NCBI GenBank assembly: GCA_963971535.1
Contig: OZ020588.1
Coordinates: 127,782,818-127,846,817, forward strand
DNA: 64,000 nt
Direction of reading: 5' to 3'
DNA from: Notolepis coatsorum
Lineage: Eukaryota > Chordata > Actinopteri > Aulopiformes > Paralepididae
The position numbers and the translations under genes are program-made. The notes beneath the pieces were generated by a model. The model was not told where the DNA came from. It made no database searches and saw only the letters and a list, made by a program, of their open reading frames with translations. Of the stretch, positions 10,958 through 21,814 are shown one piece after another. Every line of letters starts with the position of its first letter. Within the stretch, counting starts at the first letter, position 1.

Positions 10958-11428
10958 TTTTTTTTTCTACTTTTTTCTCAGATTTTTTTCTACTTTTTCT
11001 CCCATCCCAATTTCGTATCGTCCAATTCTACCCTCCCCTGTCTCGAACGCTGTTAGGCCATGCCTCCCACAAGCCGGCTGCAATGTGGACGAAGCCCTAC
11101 ATCACGTGTCCCCTCCGGTACTCGAGAAAGCAACCATCGCATCTTTTCACCTGCACAGCGCGATCTCTCAGCGGTGGGGGTCTGCGTGGGAGGGACACGC
11201 CGCCCCCGTCGCTTCCTGATTCTGCTGCGCAGGCACACCAACCGACCTGTAGGAGTCGTTGTCCACAACGTCCGATCCCCACCCATCAGCTTTCCCACCC
11301 CTATACACATGCCAATTGTGTTAGTATGAACGACCAGCCAAGCTGATAGCAATGCGGAGAGCTGGGCTCGAACCCAGCGTCTCCTGCATTGGTGGCGAGC
11401 GCCTTGCCCACTACACCACCTAGCCGCC
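10958..11428 (-). mobile_element. tRNA-derived SINE with 15 bp target duplication
   Basis: The 15 bp duplication GGACTCTGCTCCTTC stands at 10943-10957 and 11429-11443. The minus strand starts with a tRNA-like head (about 11428-11352) holding an A-box-like TGGTGTAGTGGG and a B-box GGTTCGAGCCC, the pol III promoter elements. A ~300 bp body follows, then an A-rich tail containing AGAAAAAAATC. The paralogous site at 57418-57435 is empty. The SINE is about 471 bp, long but within the known range. Confidence 0.93.
11352..11428 (-). promoter_or_regulatory. tRNA-like pol III promoter head of the SINE
   Basis: A box and B box lie about 40 bases apart on the minus strand. The cloverleaf is only partly kept and the sequence is joined to a SINE body, so this is not a functional tRNA gene. 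Confidence 0.75.
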
Positions 11429-11537
11429 GGACTCTGCTCCTTCGCAAATCACATTCCAAGAGCCATGTGTAACATGCCAGAAATCAAAGCAAAGCGGTAT
11501 TTTGGGCATATGCTAAATCTATCTGATGGTGGAAGAA

Positions 11538-11707
<170 letters not shown>

Positions 11708-13265
11708 GTGTCATGCGGGGGGGTTTGAATGTCTTGACTGTACCACAATGTCATTGATATAAGATTACTTATATCCCAAACTATTATCCCAAACTATGGG
11801 TCTAAGTCTATAATTTTATGTAAAAAGATTTGATGTGATAATTGCTCTGTATCTACGGATGATTAAACGTTTAGGACTAAGAATCAGTATCAGCAGTAAA
11901 AACATTTATTAATACATTTAAAAGAAAGTGCCGTCAGTGCATCCCTAGTTGTGCCATTCTCATCTCTCTCATCCCTGTCTGAAGCCAGGTTTTTCCATTT
12001 TGATGCACTGATGCAAAGTGAATTCCTCTGAACAGCCCCTTAAAAAAAGTGAGTGAGAGAGAAAATGTTATTTGTGCTATAATCCACATAGTAAAACTTA
12101 TATTTCAAGACCAACATGTGAAGTAATCTGAGTAACTCACTTTGAGAAGAGCACATATTTATCATGGCCGCATAGAAGACTGTAATTGTAGGATTTCAGA
12201 ACTACACATCTAAAGAGGGAGTAGTAGAATGATAGATAGAAAGATAGAGATCAATAGAGGGAGAGAAAGCCGTGGCACATGTGAATAGCCTCTTTTAAAA
12301 GAATTGTAAGAAAGAGCGAGAGAAAGAGGGAACAGGGTAATCGTGTTAATTATGCTAGTGTATAGGACTGAGTAAACCTTGTATTTCAAAACCAATGTTG
12401 AATAAATCTAACTTTGAGGAGCGCACAGATGTATTGTGGATGGAGAGAGACTGCAGAGAGTTACAGGCAAGAGGGAAAGGGGGAGAGAGAGAGAGAGAGA
12501 GTGTGATTGAGAGAGTTATAGAGAAAACATGTTAATTGTATTGTCTATGCTAGTTTGTTAGTTATAAACATAGTACAGAGTACAGATTTATCGTGGCCAG
12601 ACAGTGGGCAGAATTGTAGAACAGCTAAAGAGAGAGAGAGAGACAGTTATAATAAGATAAATAGATAAATCAATAGCCAGAGAGAGATCTTGTTAATTGT
12701 GTTGTCTATGCTAACGTGCTACTAGTACACATAATACAAACTTGTATTTCAAAATGAATGTGAATTTTGAATAACTCTCTTTGAGGAGAATGTCGATTTA
12801 TTTTGGCCGGACAGATTTATGGAATCTCAGGACTGTATGGCTAAAGAGAGAGACAGACAAAGGGGTAGGGAGGGAGGGATGGAGGGACAGAGAGTGATTT
12901 TATGAATTATGATATAAACCACAAGGTAGAGAGCTGCATTCCCGTGGAGCTCCCCATGGAAACAGTTCATGCTGGTGAGCGGTGAGTGGTGAGCAGCAGC
13001 AATCCAAACATTTAAGAGATTTTTTTTTTAAATCCCTCAAATTTTGTCATGATGATCATTTGTCAGTTTTAATTAGGTTTAAATTGGGTTTATGTGGCAG
13101 CTCCCATTCCCAGCCTTCAGCAACCTGGCCACAGCCTTCCTTTTCCTGCGTCAAGTCAAGTCCTGCGGCCCAGTTTGGAAGCAAGACAGAACCTGATACT
13201 GTACATAATAGAATGCTTTTTTGACAGACCTTGCTAAGCCATCCATTGTCAGTGATAGTAGGCTA

Positions 13266-13859
13266 CCCAAGGGATGCCCTGTCTCTTCCTTTGGGCCCAC
13301 AGAAATATTAGTAATCAATTTGGGAAGGTTGTGCGTCAAAAAAGATAAAGAAATAAGGCTTGCAATTTAGAGTTTCCTCTCCTATCTTGGCTACTCCATG
13401 ATGAGCCAGGACTCCCCTACATGTTCAAAAGCCTAGAGAAGGCTTGTCTTAACTCATCACCATGAGTTATGCATATGAAATTGATTATATTTAGGCAGAT
13501 TAAAATTTGTAATTGAATTAATTCAAGACTTTATAGTTAATTAATAGAAAAAAATAATCACATTTAAATCGCATATTAATATTTGATGCGAAAAGCAACA
13601 TTTTTCAATTCAAATGAATCTTGCTATATGAGTGAATCAATTAATATACATTATACATAAGTTTAAGCAGCAACATCCTGTATTAGCTACTACACATACC
13701 AACAGATCAATGCAATTTTTAACAAAGTGCAGCAATTTTAGGAATAATATATATATATAGTGCAAAGTGTAATGGTCCCAGACAGGACAATGTGAACACT
13801 GGTCTCCTACCTGGTCTCCTCCCTCCCTCTAGTGGTCACCGTCAGATGGTACAGGCCAT
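13266..13859. other. Unassigned AT-rich region
   Basis: No ORF of note and no repeat boundary that I can define. There is a short (AT)n at about 13748-13760. Confidence 0.5.
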
Positions 13860-14198
13860 CATAGAACTGTGGTTAGGAATAATTAATATTATTTGCAATA
13901 ATACAATAGTAAATCAAATAGTAAATCAAATAAGTAGAAGATAATGAAATAGACATGTTAAAGTCCTGAGATAATGCAATACAATGTTAGCTACGAATTA
14001 AGGCACTGGGTCCTATGTACACTACTATTCAATATACGGTTTTTGCTGTATATCCTTATGCTATACTTGCTATTTCTAAACTATATACAAGAACCACAAC
14101 AGTTCTTTCCTTAATAGTGACCTTTTTTTCCTCGTTTCTTTAAAGTGACTGTTTGTGTGAATGCAGAATGTGTGTTGTGTGTGTATGTATGTGCTCAT
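13860..14198 (-). mobile_element. 3' UTR piece of the split minus-strand LINE
   Basis: The stretch up to the hAT insertion (ending GTGCTCAT at 14191-14198) continues after the hAT at 17845 and resembles the 3' untranslated region of the LINE at 27526-29275 (GTGTGTGTGCTCGTGTG context). The outer limit is uncertain. Confidence 0.45.
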
Positions 14199-14254
14199 CA
14201 GTGGAGGTTTCTCTATGACAACATGTGAAACACAAATTCACTCATAATTCATCA

Positions 14255-14293
14255 AAAATATTCAAAAAAATAATAATAATAATAAAAAAAAAA

Positions 14294-14324
<31 letters not shown>

Positions 14325-14357
14325 TTATTATTATTATTTTTTTGAATATTTTTGAAT
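14255..14357. repeat. AT-rich perfect hairpin
   Basis: AAAAATATTCAAAAAAATAA at the left is mirrored by TTATT...TTGAATATTTTTGAATG on the right around a central (TA)n. It would form a ~50 bp stem. Confidence 0.85.
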
Positions 14358-14392
14358 GCCAGTGAATTTTTTTCTTCTTAAAAAATGGCCAA

Positions 14393-15700
14393 AATTGACA
14401 GCTCTGAGCAGCGTCTCTACTTTCCGTAGCTGCATTTCTGCAGACCCCTCTCTGATTGGTTGACCCCATTTCTGCAGACCCCTCTCTGATTGGTTGAGCG
14501 AAGCCCCTCTCTGATTGGTAAAATGAAGCTTGGGGGTAGATGCCGGCTCGTGTGGTGAGCACAGACCATCGCTGTTTCCCAACAGGAGTAAAGTCCGTAG
14601 CAATCAGCAATCCGAAGTGACATTGACCACCAGACTTTTTCTCTTAAGGCATTAACTGGGTTAATTAATATAAATGTTATATTGTAACTGTCTAGTTACA
14701 CATTGGTTCCGAAACATGTACTGTATGTTCTAGGCTGCAATTAAAACTTTGAATCTGAGTGTGCTGGCTTCCTGCTTTCTTCTACAGTAACTGTCTAGTT
14801 AGGCATTAACTGTGTTAATCTAAATGTTACATTGTAACTGTCTAGTTAAGGCATTAACTGGGTTAATCTAAATGTTAGGTATTGTCACACCAGGATCAGT
14901 TGGTATGATGAAACACATGTTATTATATGTTTGATTGAAATGTTGTGTCTTACTAATAATAACTAATTCCTTGGTCAATAGAAGTCTCTGTGATACTTTC
15001 TGAATATGATTTGGGAACATCAAATGGGCAGGGTTATAATAGAAGAAAGACAGTGTAAACAATATAATTAACTCTGAATATAATAATGAGGAAAAAGAAA
15101 CAGGATACACAACAAGGTGCATGAGATGAGGTTATATGTAGAACATGGTACAGTTACAGTAAGTGGGGAGTGTAAACACTAAACAGTGATTCAAACCCCC
15201 TCAATGTACAGTTTCTGACAGCTGGGCTGTGTTGAACTTGTCACGTGAAATAACGTTATGTGTTGTCACGCGAAATGTGCATAACGTTATGAATAAACTG
15301 CGAAATAACATAACGTTATGTTATATACACGCGAAATGTCCATAACATTATGAATAAACCGTGAAATAACATAACGTTATGTTATATAACGTTACAATGT
15401 ACAGTTTCTGACAGCTGGCTGTGTTGTGAAATGTGCATAACGTTATGAATGAACCGCGAAGTCATGCGAAATAACATTATACGCAAATCTGGTAGTACAT
15501 TTCTTTTTATCTTCTTGATATGATAACATTACGTCCGCCTTTTGCCGTGTGACGAGCTAAACCAATCAGAGAGGGGCTTCGCTCAACCAATCAGAGAGGG
15601 GCTTCGCTCAACGAATCAGAGAGGGGTCTGCAGAAATGGGCTCAACCAATCAGAGAGGGGTCTGCAGAAATTCAGCTACGGAAAGTAGAGACGCCTCTGA
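14393..15700. mobile_element. Inverted-repeat unit with tandem CTGATTGG ends
   Basis: The left arm (14393-14520) begins CTCTGAGCAGCGTCTCTACT and carries three CCCCTCTCTGATTGG units. The right arm (15555-15705) is its inverse with four CCAATCAGAGAGGGG units, one mutated to CGAATCAG. Together they look like the long termini of a 1.3 kb MITE inside the hAT element. Its target duplication is not obvious. Confidence 0.65.
15235..15500. repeat. Tandem array built on TAACGTTATG
   Basis: Four imperfect ~70 bp units carry CGCGAAATGTGCATAACGTT and ATAACATAACGTTATGTTAT. The core is itself palindromic. Confidence 0.8.
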
Positions 15701-16444
15701 GAAGGCCTGCACTGCAGTAATGACTGCAGAAAATATTCGTGCAGAATAACTGCACAGGTTGACCCAGGATTAAATAAATAATAAATAATAGCCAATCAAA
15801 ATAGGCTATTAACGTCATCTAAGCACGGTCCGTGCATTTAAACTCTTGCCATTGAATGGGGGATTGAATGATTGACAGCCTTGACATCCAATCAGAGTAT
15901 GGCCCCTACTCTGCAGCTCTGTAGCTACACGGAGGTTGAATGATTGACAGCCTTGACATCCAATCTGAGTATGGCTCCTACTCTGCAGCTCTGTAGCTAC
16001 ACGGCTGTTTCTCCCCTCGCGGGATTGATTGATTGATTGAACATTTTATTAACAGAGCAGCCACGTTTGAAACCTCTATATTAGTGTATCTAACATTTAG
16101 CACTTTAATAGCAACTTATTTTGCCGGCGGGACATTTACTGAGGACCAGCACAACACACCTGTGGATATTATGATTTAACAAGTCTATCTGTCCAGGAGG
16201 ATGACAACATTATTGCAGGTACTGTAAGCAGGCAGCTTAGCAGTTTCTAGCTTGGATGCTAATAACTACTAACGTTATCACGCTAGCTTGGATGCTAACT
16301 AACGTAATTAAGCTGGTCATGGTTCATGGTGAGCTGTTTGTGTTATAACGAGACAGCAAATTAATGAATGAATGAAAACTTTATTTGGGTGAATCGCTTG
16401 GGTGACTGTCTGAGTGTCCACCTGTTGGAGTCGGAGTCCCGAAA

Positions 16445-16681
16445 ATGGAACGTGTGTCACGCATCAACAGAACAATGTTTAGTGGATTTCGACAGCATCC
16501 TCACACAAATGAAGGATCGATTAGATCACAAAAGACTGCTGTTTGTTGCATTGCTGGATTTGCAACTGCAGAGGAGGTCATTGAACGTTTCATCAGAAAA
16601 GAGCGAAGGATGGATTTCATTTACAAGGAGCGACAGGGACACTATTTCCTCCTAAGAAGTAACGTTGTCAATGGTGAGTGA
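16445..16681 (+). CDS. Small unrecognised ORF inside the hAT element
   Basis: A 78-residue ORF with charged composition (EEVIERFIRKERRMDFIYKE) that stops just after a GGTGAGTG splice-donor-like site at 16673-16680. I do not recognise it. It could be a captured exon, a remnant of an element protein, or chance. The overlapping ORF at 16368-16655 is in another frame. Confidence 0.25.
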   Translation: MERVSRINRTMFSGFRQHPHTNEGSIRSQKTAVCCIAGFATAEEVIERFIRKERRMDFIYKERQGHYFLLRSNVVNGE

Positions 16682-16812
16682 CATTTATTTTTTTTATATT
16701 TAGTAGCTGTGTGGGGCGGGTCTGTGTTGATTATGATTTAATTGGCTGTATTTTACTGTATGCGTTCTGCCTTTCTGTGGGTAACGAGCGATTTATTTTG
16801 GTCCGCTGTGGC

Positions 16813-17199
16813 CCCCTCCCTCCTCCTCCTCCTCCTCCTCCTCCTCCTCCTCCTCCTCCTCCTCCTCCTCCTCCTCCTCTCTCTCCTCCCCTCCTCCTCC
16901 TCCTCTCCTCTCCTCCTCAACTCTCCCTCTCCTCTCTCCTCTCCCTCTCCTCTCTCCTCTCCCCTCCTCCTCCTCCTCCTCCTCCTCCTCCTCCTCCTCC
17001 TCCTCCTCCTCCTCTCCTCTCCTCTCCTCTCCTCTCCTCTCCTCTCCTCTCCTCTCCTCTCCTCTCCTCTCCTCCTCCTCCTCCTCCTCCTCCTCCTCCT
17101 CTCCTCTCCTCTCCTCTCCTCTCCTCTCCTCTCCTCTCCTCTCCTCTCCTCTCCTCTCCTCTCCCTCTCCTCTCCTCTCCTCTCCTCTCCTCTCCTTAA
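16813..17199. repeat. Polypyrimidine tract, (CCT)n and (CCTCT)n
   Basis: About 390 bases on the plus strand are almost pure C and T, alternating CCT and CTCCT/TCTCC arrays. All ORFs across it (poly-Pro, poly-Leu, poly-Glu) are artefacts. Such mirror-rich tracts can adopt triplex structures. Confidence 0.97.
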
Positions 17200-17364
17200 T
17201 CAGAGTTTCCAACGCTATAGGTCTATATGACAGGCGTTGTACTCTTAAACAGTAATGTATATTTGTAGATCTGGTATGTCATAAATGTCTGGATGTAGCA
17301 GTACTGTCTATATCTCTGTATGTCATATATAGATGTAGCAGTACTGTCTATCTGTATGTCATGT

Positions 17365-17522
17365 TATGATGAATTGAAAATGGGGGACCCTGATGTAAAC
17401 AAGACGAAAGTCTTTCTCAGGTCTGCATCCCCTTAACAATTGTGTGTATTGAGCCGTACTGTATTGTACCCATTCTGCAATCTGTTAAATAAAGTTTTCA
17501 TTCATTCATTCATTCATTCATT
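17365..17522 (+). repeat. Retroposon 3' tail family, copy 1
   Basis: A ~140 bp block from GATGAATTGAAAATGGGGGA through ACCCATTCTGCAATCTGTTA to AATAAAGTTTTC, ending in (ATTC)n. It has the form of a LINE or SINE 3' end with a polyadenylation-like signal and a tetranucleotide tail. Other copies start at 37091, 37330, 46530, 55048 and 61319. Confidence 0.8.
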
Positions 17523-17844
17523 GTGTTACATAAAACCCATCTGTGGCCTCGTGCAGAGGAAGGTGGTAAATACATGTTAAGATATTCCAATGTACAGTTT
17601 TGCATACCATTGACTCAGAATGGTCTGTTTTATTGAAATCGTCACAGCAGTATAGTTTGTTTATACTTCAGAAGTATGATATTTAAACATGGTCCCCAAA
17701 ATCAATGGAAGCGAATGAGGAGCCTGACACCTGGGAGGAATGGGGGTGTTGCAGCGTTGGGGATGTTTAAAAAATATAATTTAATATATAATATAATATA
17801 ATAATTTCTGCTTCACCAAAAAATTTGGTCAGCAGCCTCCACTG

Positions 17845-17919
17845 GTGCTCATGTGTACTTGTGTGTGGAGAGATCAGTGTTCAATGTTCTGATGGCCTGG
17901 GGGAAGAAGCTGAGCCTTA
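17845..17919 (-). pseudogene. Split LINE, 3' coding/UTR piece
   Basis: The bases GTTCTGATGGCCTGGGGGAA with GAAGCTGAGCC match 27972-28015, the C-terminal coding end of the LINE at 27526-29275. The piece lies between the hAT element and the Harbinger-like element and continues at 20190. Confidence 0.8.
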
Positions 17920-18194
17920 GGCCATGTCCAGACGAAACCGATTTCGGTCGTATCAGTCAAAGTATTTGATCGTATGCACCTTTCATCCACATGGAACTGC
18001 ATTTCTGGGAGCATGAAGATGCTATTTTCTGAAACCGGGTCCCAGAGTGGGAAATTCTGAAGATGCTCCCCTTGCGTTGCCGTCTTTACAAGCGATACAA
18101 GTCTTTTCCTGAACCGATTACGTGATAGCCCACCTCTCCCTTAACCCGCATGTGCAAACTCAGCCAAACATCACAACAACAATGGCATGTACAG

Positions 18195-19130
18195 TAGGGG
18201 TGGGGGTAAATATCGATACGTAGTAGTATTGCGATACTTTGCGTGGCGATACTGGGATGCCAAGTATCGATATTTAATTAATTATAAAAAAAAATTGCAT
18301 TGTTAATTTCAATACCTGTAATATAGTACAGTAGTCCACACACACGCACACGTGTGCATTCAGTTAAAGGGGAACTATCTTATAAATGGCCTTTTTGAGT
18401 GTTTAGCATTGTTTCCTAGCTATGTGAACTTATATTAATATGATCTATGTCTCAAAATTCTCATATTGGCGCATTCTTCCAATTCTCCTCTCACAATATT
18501 CACCCTCACTGAACTGAGTCATTTGAAAATGTGCCCTATATGTGATGTCATAAAGACACCGCTGCATGTTAATGTTCAGGCGGGGCCGACGCTGCGCAGT
18601 AGTTTAGGAACCCAGGCTCAAAACAGCTCGAGATCTTGAGGTAGAAAAATGCTGTTTTTGAGGACTTGATTAGAAATACAAAACAATGAATAAAAAAAAT
18701 ATATATATTACAGAGGTGTTCCATAGACTCACAGGAATTGTGTAAAAGTGCCCAAATAGTGAAAGAAATAGTAAAATAGTTCCCCTTTAACTTGGAATAT
18801 GACGTAATATGATGTAATACAAACAGTTCAGTTTGTCAGGTACATGCAACACAGATTACAGTGTTTACATCTGTCTGCTTGAGAAAATACCATGTTCTGC
18901 AATAAAAATTATTGAAGTGAGATGAACAGACTGAACTTTATTTTATTAGATAAAACATGTTGACAGTTTTACTTTGCAGTTGAAAAAAGGAATAAATCGC
19001 AATATATTGCAATATTAATATCGCAATACTGAGCATATCGCAATATATTTAGTATCGCAATACTATCGTACCGTGACTAAAGTATTTTGATAGTATCGTA
19101 TCGTGAGGCCTCTGGTGATTCCTACCCCTA
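18195..19130. mobile_element. hAT-type MITE with 8 bp target duplication
   Basis: ATGTACAG stands at 18187-18194 and 19131-19138. Ends are TAGGGGTGGGGG and CCTACCCCTA. Inner ends are rich in ATCGATA/GTATCG-type repeats, known for one class of vertebrate hAT MITEs. A TTAA MITE sits inside at 18368-18786. Confidence 0.92.
18368..18786. mobile_element. TTAA-type MITE, complete copy
   Basis: TTAA lies on both sides (18364-18367, 18787-18790), with ends AGGGGAACTAT and ATAGTTCCCCT. It is the inverted complete counterpart of 1-377 plus 4611-4633. Confidence 0.88.
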
Positions 19131-20189
19131 ATGTACAGAGTAGTTGCGTTCGTGTTACAGAAGCTATTGAGCTTGATCAGGCTTTTACAGCTAAATGTAC
19201 TGCGCCTGTACTACCACCGTCAACAACAGATTGACATCTCCCTTAATCCGCATGCAAACCCAGCCAACAAAAAAAGAAACATGATACATATATGTCTTAT
19301 ATGTCCAGATATGTCCTCCTGGCTAGAAGTGTTTATTAAACACCGGGAGGCTACTGTGATGAAATACACGTTACTAGCTAGAGATTAGCGTCACATAGTG
19401 GGCCTTTTTCTGAAAACCCAAGTAGTAGCCAAGCACATACTGTTCCATAGCATACGCCTTCAGTTGATCATGACAAATCCTCTCTTACCTTGATGATTAA
19501 AAAGCCTCCATAATTTAGTAAATAGTGTTCCCATGGCTGGTGTTGAGCTGTAGCCAGCCAGCTAGCGTTGATGCTATTCAATGCTATCAACATTAGCTAA
19601 ATAGCCAACCAACTAAATACAATAGACAGTGGTATCCTGAGGTGACGTTAAATACAGACAACTTTTGCTACAATACGACAGTGGTATCCTGAGGTAACGT
19701 TAAATACAGACGTTTGCTAGTCGAAAGGACTGGACACAGGGACAAGTTAAACATCAATCAATTAATTTAATACAATGGGTAGTTTGAGCTGCGTGCACCA
19801 TATTATATACGGCTTTGAAACGCTCTCTCTCTCCTCCCGATTAAAATTCTCCTCATCATCGATTGCTGTAGGCTGTAGCTGCATTTTGTGCATGTGAGCC
19901 ACGGTCTCTCTCTCTCCTCTCCTTTGGAAACTAACGTTACGTTAGCTCAAAAGCACAGAACCGGACGACAAAAAGTTATTCTGCTAGCAACAAAACAACA
20001 ATAACACATCCGGTCGGGAGGTTTCAAAATAAAAGAGCGACGTCTAAAATAGGAAAAAACTTTATTTTGTAAATTTGTGGCACGCACTTATTTCTCGAGT
20101 CGATTTCGTTTTTACGGAAACCTTTTTTTAAATGAAAACGAAATGAAAACGAAAAAGATCTAAATAGTTTTCATCTGGACAGGGCCTTA

Positions 20190-20234
20190 GTCTTGCTGTT
20201 CATGCTGCGTGTGTGCGTAGGCGCTTGCCTGACC
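20190..20234 (-). pseudogene. Split LINE, short coding piece
   Basis: GTGCGTAGGCGCTTGCCTGACC matches GGTTCGCAGGCGTCTGCCTGACC at 28031-28053 in the intact relative. The next LINE bases are found at 34030, so about 13.8 kb separates neighbouring codons of one LINE copy. Confidence 0.75.
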
Positions 20235-20792
20235 GTGTGGTATCCTTGACTGTGTATTTCATAACTAATATGTGTGTATAATTAGAAAAACCATAATGCA
20301 AAAGTCTGGTGTGCCCTAAGGGGTGATACTAGCATGACAGGAACTGTTTGAGACCCTATGAAACCCCCGCTGTTGTTGAACTGTATTCAAGAGACATTCA
20401 ACAAACCCTCACTCTAAACAGATGTACTCAACACGAGAACAAAGGAACTGAAAAAGTCACACCCAGCTGAGAGCAGATTTCAGCAGCAGACAGCTGAGCA
20501 GATTACAGGCAGAGAAACAGAGGTCTGATTACAGACCTAAACTGCTTCTGAGAATAGCTTAAGCTATATGGAAACTAATTCACAAACAAGATCATATTAA
20601 TTAAACTGACTTAGTAGATAAAAGGTATTTGAATATCATTTAGAATGTCAAACTGGTTATTTAAGTAATAATGCTATTTCACTCTGGTTGTAAAGCTTGC
20701 TAGAACCTAAACCTTAGAACTATAAATTCAGTCTGGAAAAAGCAGGCTTGTGATTTATATAGGAAATCTGGTATTAAAATATAGACAAACTC
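20235..20792. other. Unassigned segment left of the L1
   Basis: Non-coding sequence that continues directly at 26920 once the L1 and one copy of its target duplication are removed. It ends with the first copy of the 17 bp duplication (20776-20792). Confidence 0.6.
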
Positions 20793-20944
20793 ATTTGAGT
20801 CACGTGACGCGGTGAAGAAGATGGCCGCTTGAGAGAGAGCTGCTCGCAGCGGCATCTAGATTTATATCCGAAAACAGTATCCTTAGTCGGCAAATAGACA
20901 CAACAAAGTCGTCATAGAGGAGCGATCATCTTGGGAGTCTGAAA
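20793..20944 (+). promoter_or_regulatory. L1 5' UTR with YY1-like and E-box motifs
   Basis: An E-box CACGTG lies at 20802-20807. GAAGATGGCCGC, a match to the YY1 core, lies at about 20817-20828, some 25 bases from the L1 start. Mammalian L1 has a YY1 site at a comparable place that helps position initiation. That this fish L1 uses YY1 is inference. Confidence 0.5.
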
Positions 20945-21814
20945 ATGGCGAGCAAACAGAAAAATCCACCTCAGAGTACCACTAAAAAGGAAGGTTTACG
21001 CTCGGGGGGTCCCAACGTGGACCAAGATGGCGATGATGAATCTCCTACTACAGAAGAAAGTGCAAATTCGACGGGGGAGGACATAGCGAATATTTTTATA
21101 ATCCTGAAGAAAATATCTAAAGAGATGCAAAGCTTGGGTGAAATTCGCAAAGCCACCATGTCGATGGAAGGGAAACTGACATCACTTGTGTCAAGGATCA
21201 GTGACGTGGAGGGGAGACTGGGCTTTCTGGAGGACGCCGACAAACAGCTACAGTCTGAACCACCCGCTACCAGAGCTGAGATGGAGGCTATCCGTGATAA
21301 AATGGACGACATGGAGGACAGAAGCAGATGCAATAACCTACGCTTCGTCGGGATACCGGAGGGCAGCGAGACATGGGACGCAAATACCTTCCTCGAGAAT
21401 CTCATACCGGAGCTGCTGGGCATCACTACCCCCGCTAATAGGTGGTACATCGAGCGTGCTCACAGACTGACTCCCCACTCCGCCCCGGAGGACCGAAGCA
21501 GAAGCCGCACGTTGATCGCAAGATTCTTTCGCTCGGGAGATAGAGACAAGATCCTAAGCGCCTCGCAGGAGAAGGGAGAGCTGAGATGGAATGGAAAACG
21601 AGTCATGATTTTCCCTGACTATTCCAGGGGCACACAGGCTAAGAGGGATGCCTTCAAAGACTGCAAGAAAGCCCTTCATGAACGGCAGGTTAAATTTGCA
21701 TTGCAGCGCCCTGCCACACTCAGAATTGACACCGGCGAGGGATCCAGGCGCTTTGACAACCTGAAGAAAGCCATGGATTTCATCCGAAGCTCGCTGAGCA
21801 AGCTGGCTGGCTAG
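20945..21814 (+). CDS. L1 ORF1 protein (nucleic-acid chaperone)
   Basis: A 289-residue intact ORF. Residues ~1-45 are polar and probably disordered. Residues ~50-130 form a heptad-like coiled coil (ISKEMQSLGEIRKATMSMEGK, then EMEAIRDKMDDMEDRSR). An RRM-like domain follows, beginning NNLRFVGIPEG at about residue 131. A basic C-terminal domain (residues ~200-285) contains MIFPDYSRGTQAKRDAF. This order is the L1 ORF1p plan: a trimeric RNA-binding chaperone that packages L1 RNA. The start ATG is preceded by CTGAAAATGG, and no upstream in-frame alternative is seen. Only this L1 gene appears undamaged. Confidence 0.93.
   Translation: MASKQKNPPQSTTKKEGLRSGGPNVDQDGDDESPTTEESANSTGEDIANIFIILKKISKEMQSLGEIRKATMSMEGKLTSLVSRISDVEGRLGFLEDADKQLQSEPPATRAEMEAIRDKMDDMEDRSRCNNLRFVGIPEGSETWDANTFLENLIPELLGITTPANRWYIERAHRLTPHSAPEDRSRSRTLIARFFRSGDRDKILSASQEKGELRWNGKRVMIFPDYSRGTQAKRDAFKDCKKALHERQVKFALQRPATLRIDTGEGSRRFDNLKKAMDFIRSSLSKLAG

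Larger units (their letters stand above)
14199..17844. mobile_element. hAT-type element, 3.6 kb, composite
   Basis: Target duplication GTGCTCAT flanks at 14191-14198 and 17845-17852. Ends are CAGTGGAGG and CCTCCACTG. The interior includes an AT hairpin, a pair of inverted 1.3 kb-spaced repeat clusters, TAACGTTATG repeats, a retroposon tail and a 390 bp polypyrimidine tract. No hAT transposase with a DDE or C-terminal dimerisation signature is seen, so it is non-autonomous. The segment 16010-16290 is found inverted at 37500-37740, so related copies exist. Confidence 0.88.
17920..20186. mobile_element. PIF/Harbinger-like non-autonomous element
   Basis: Ends GGCCATGTCCAGACGAAA and TTTTCATCTGGACAGGGCC are inverted repeats, and TTA stands on both sides (17917-17919, 20187-20189), matching the 3 bp TWA target preference of PIF/Harbinger. 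Outside the ends the LINE reads through (GAGCCT | TCTTGCTG), confirming the insertion. No transposase or Myb-like ORF is visible. It carries the hAT MITE at 18195-19130. Confidence 0.85.

Noticed and set aside
11350-11430. Independent tRNA gene
   Set aside because: A and B boxes are present, but the sequence is joined to a SINE body, A-rich tail and target duplication, and the cloverleaf is incomplete.
16678-17230. Proline-, leucine- and glutamate-rich ORFs
   Set aside because: All lie over the (CCT)n/(CCTCT)n tract.
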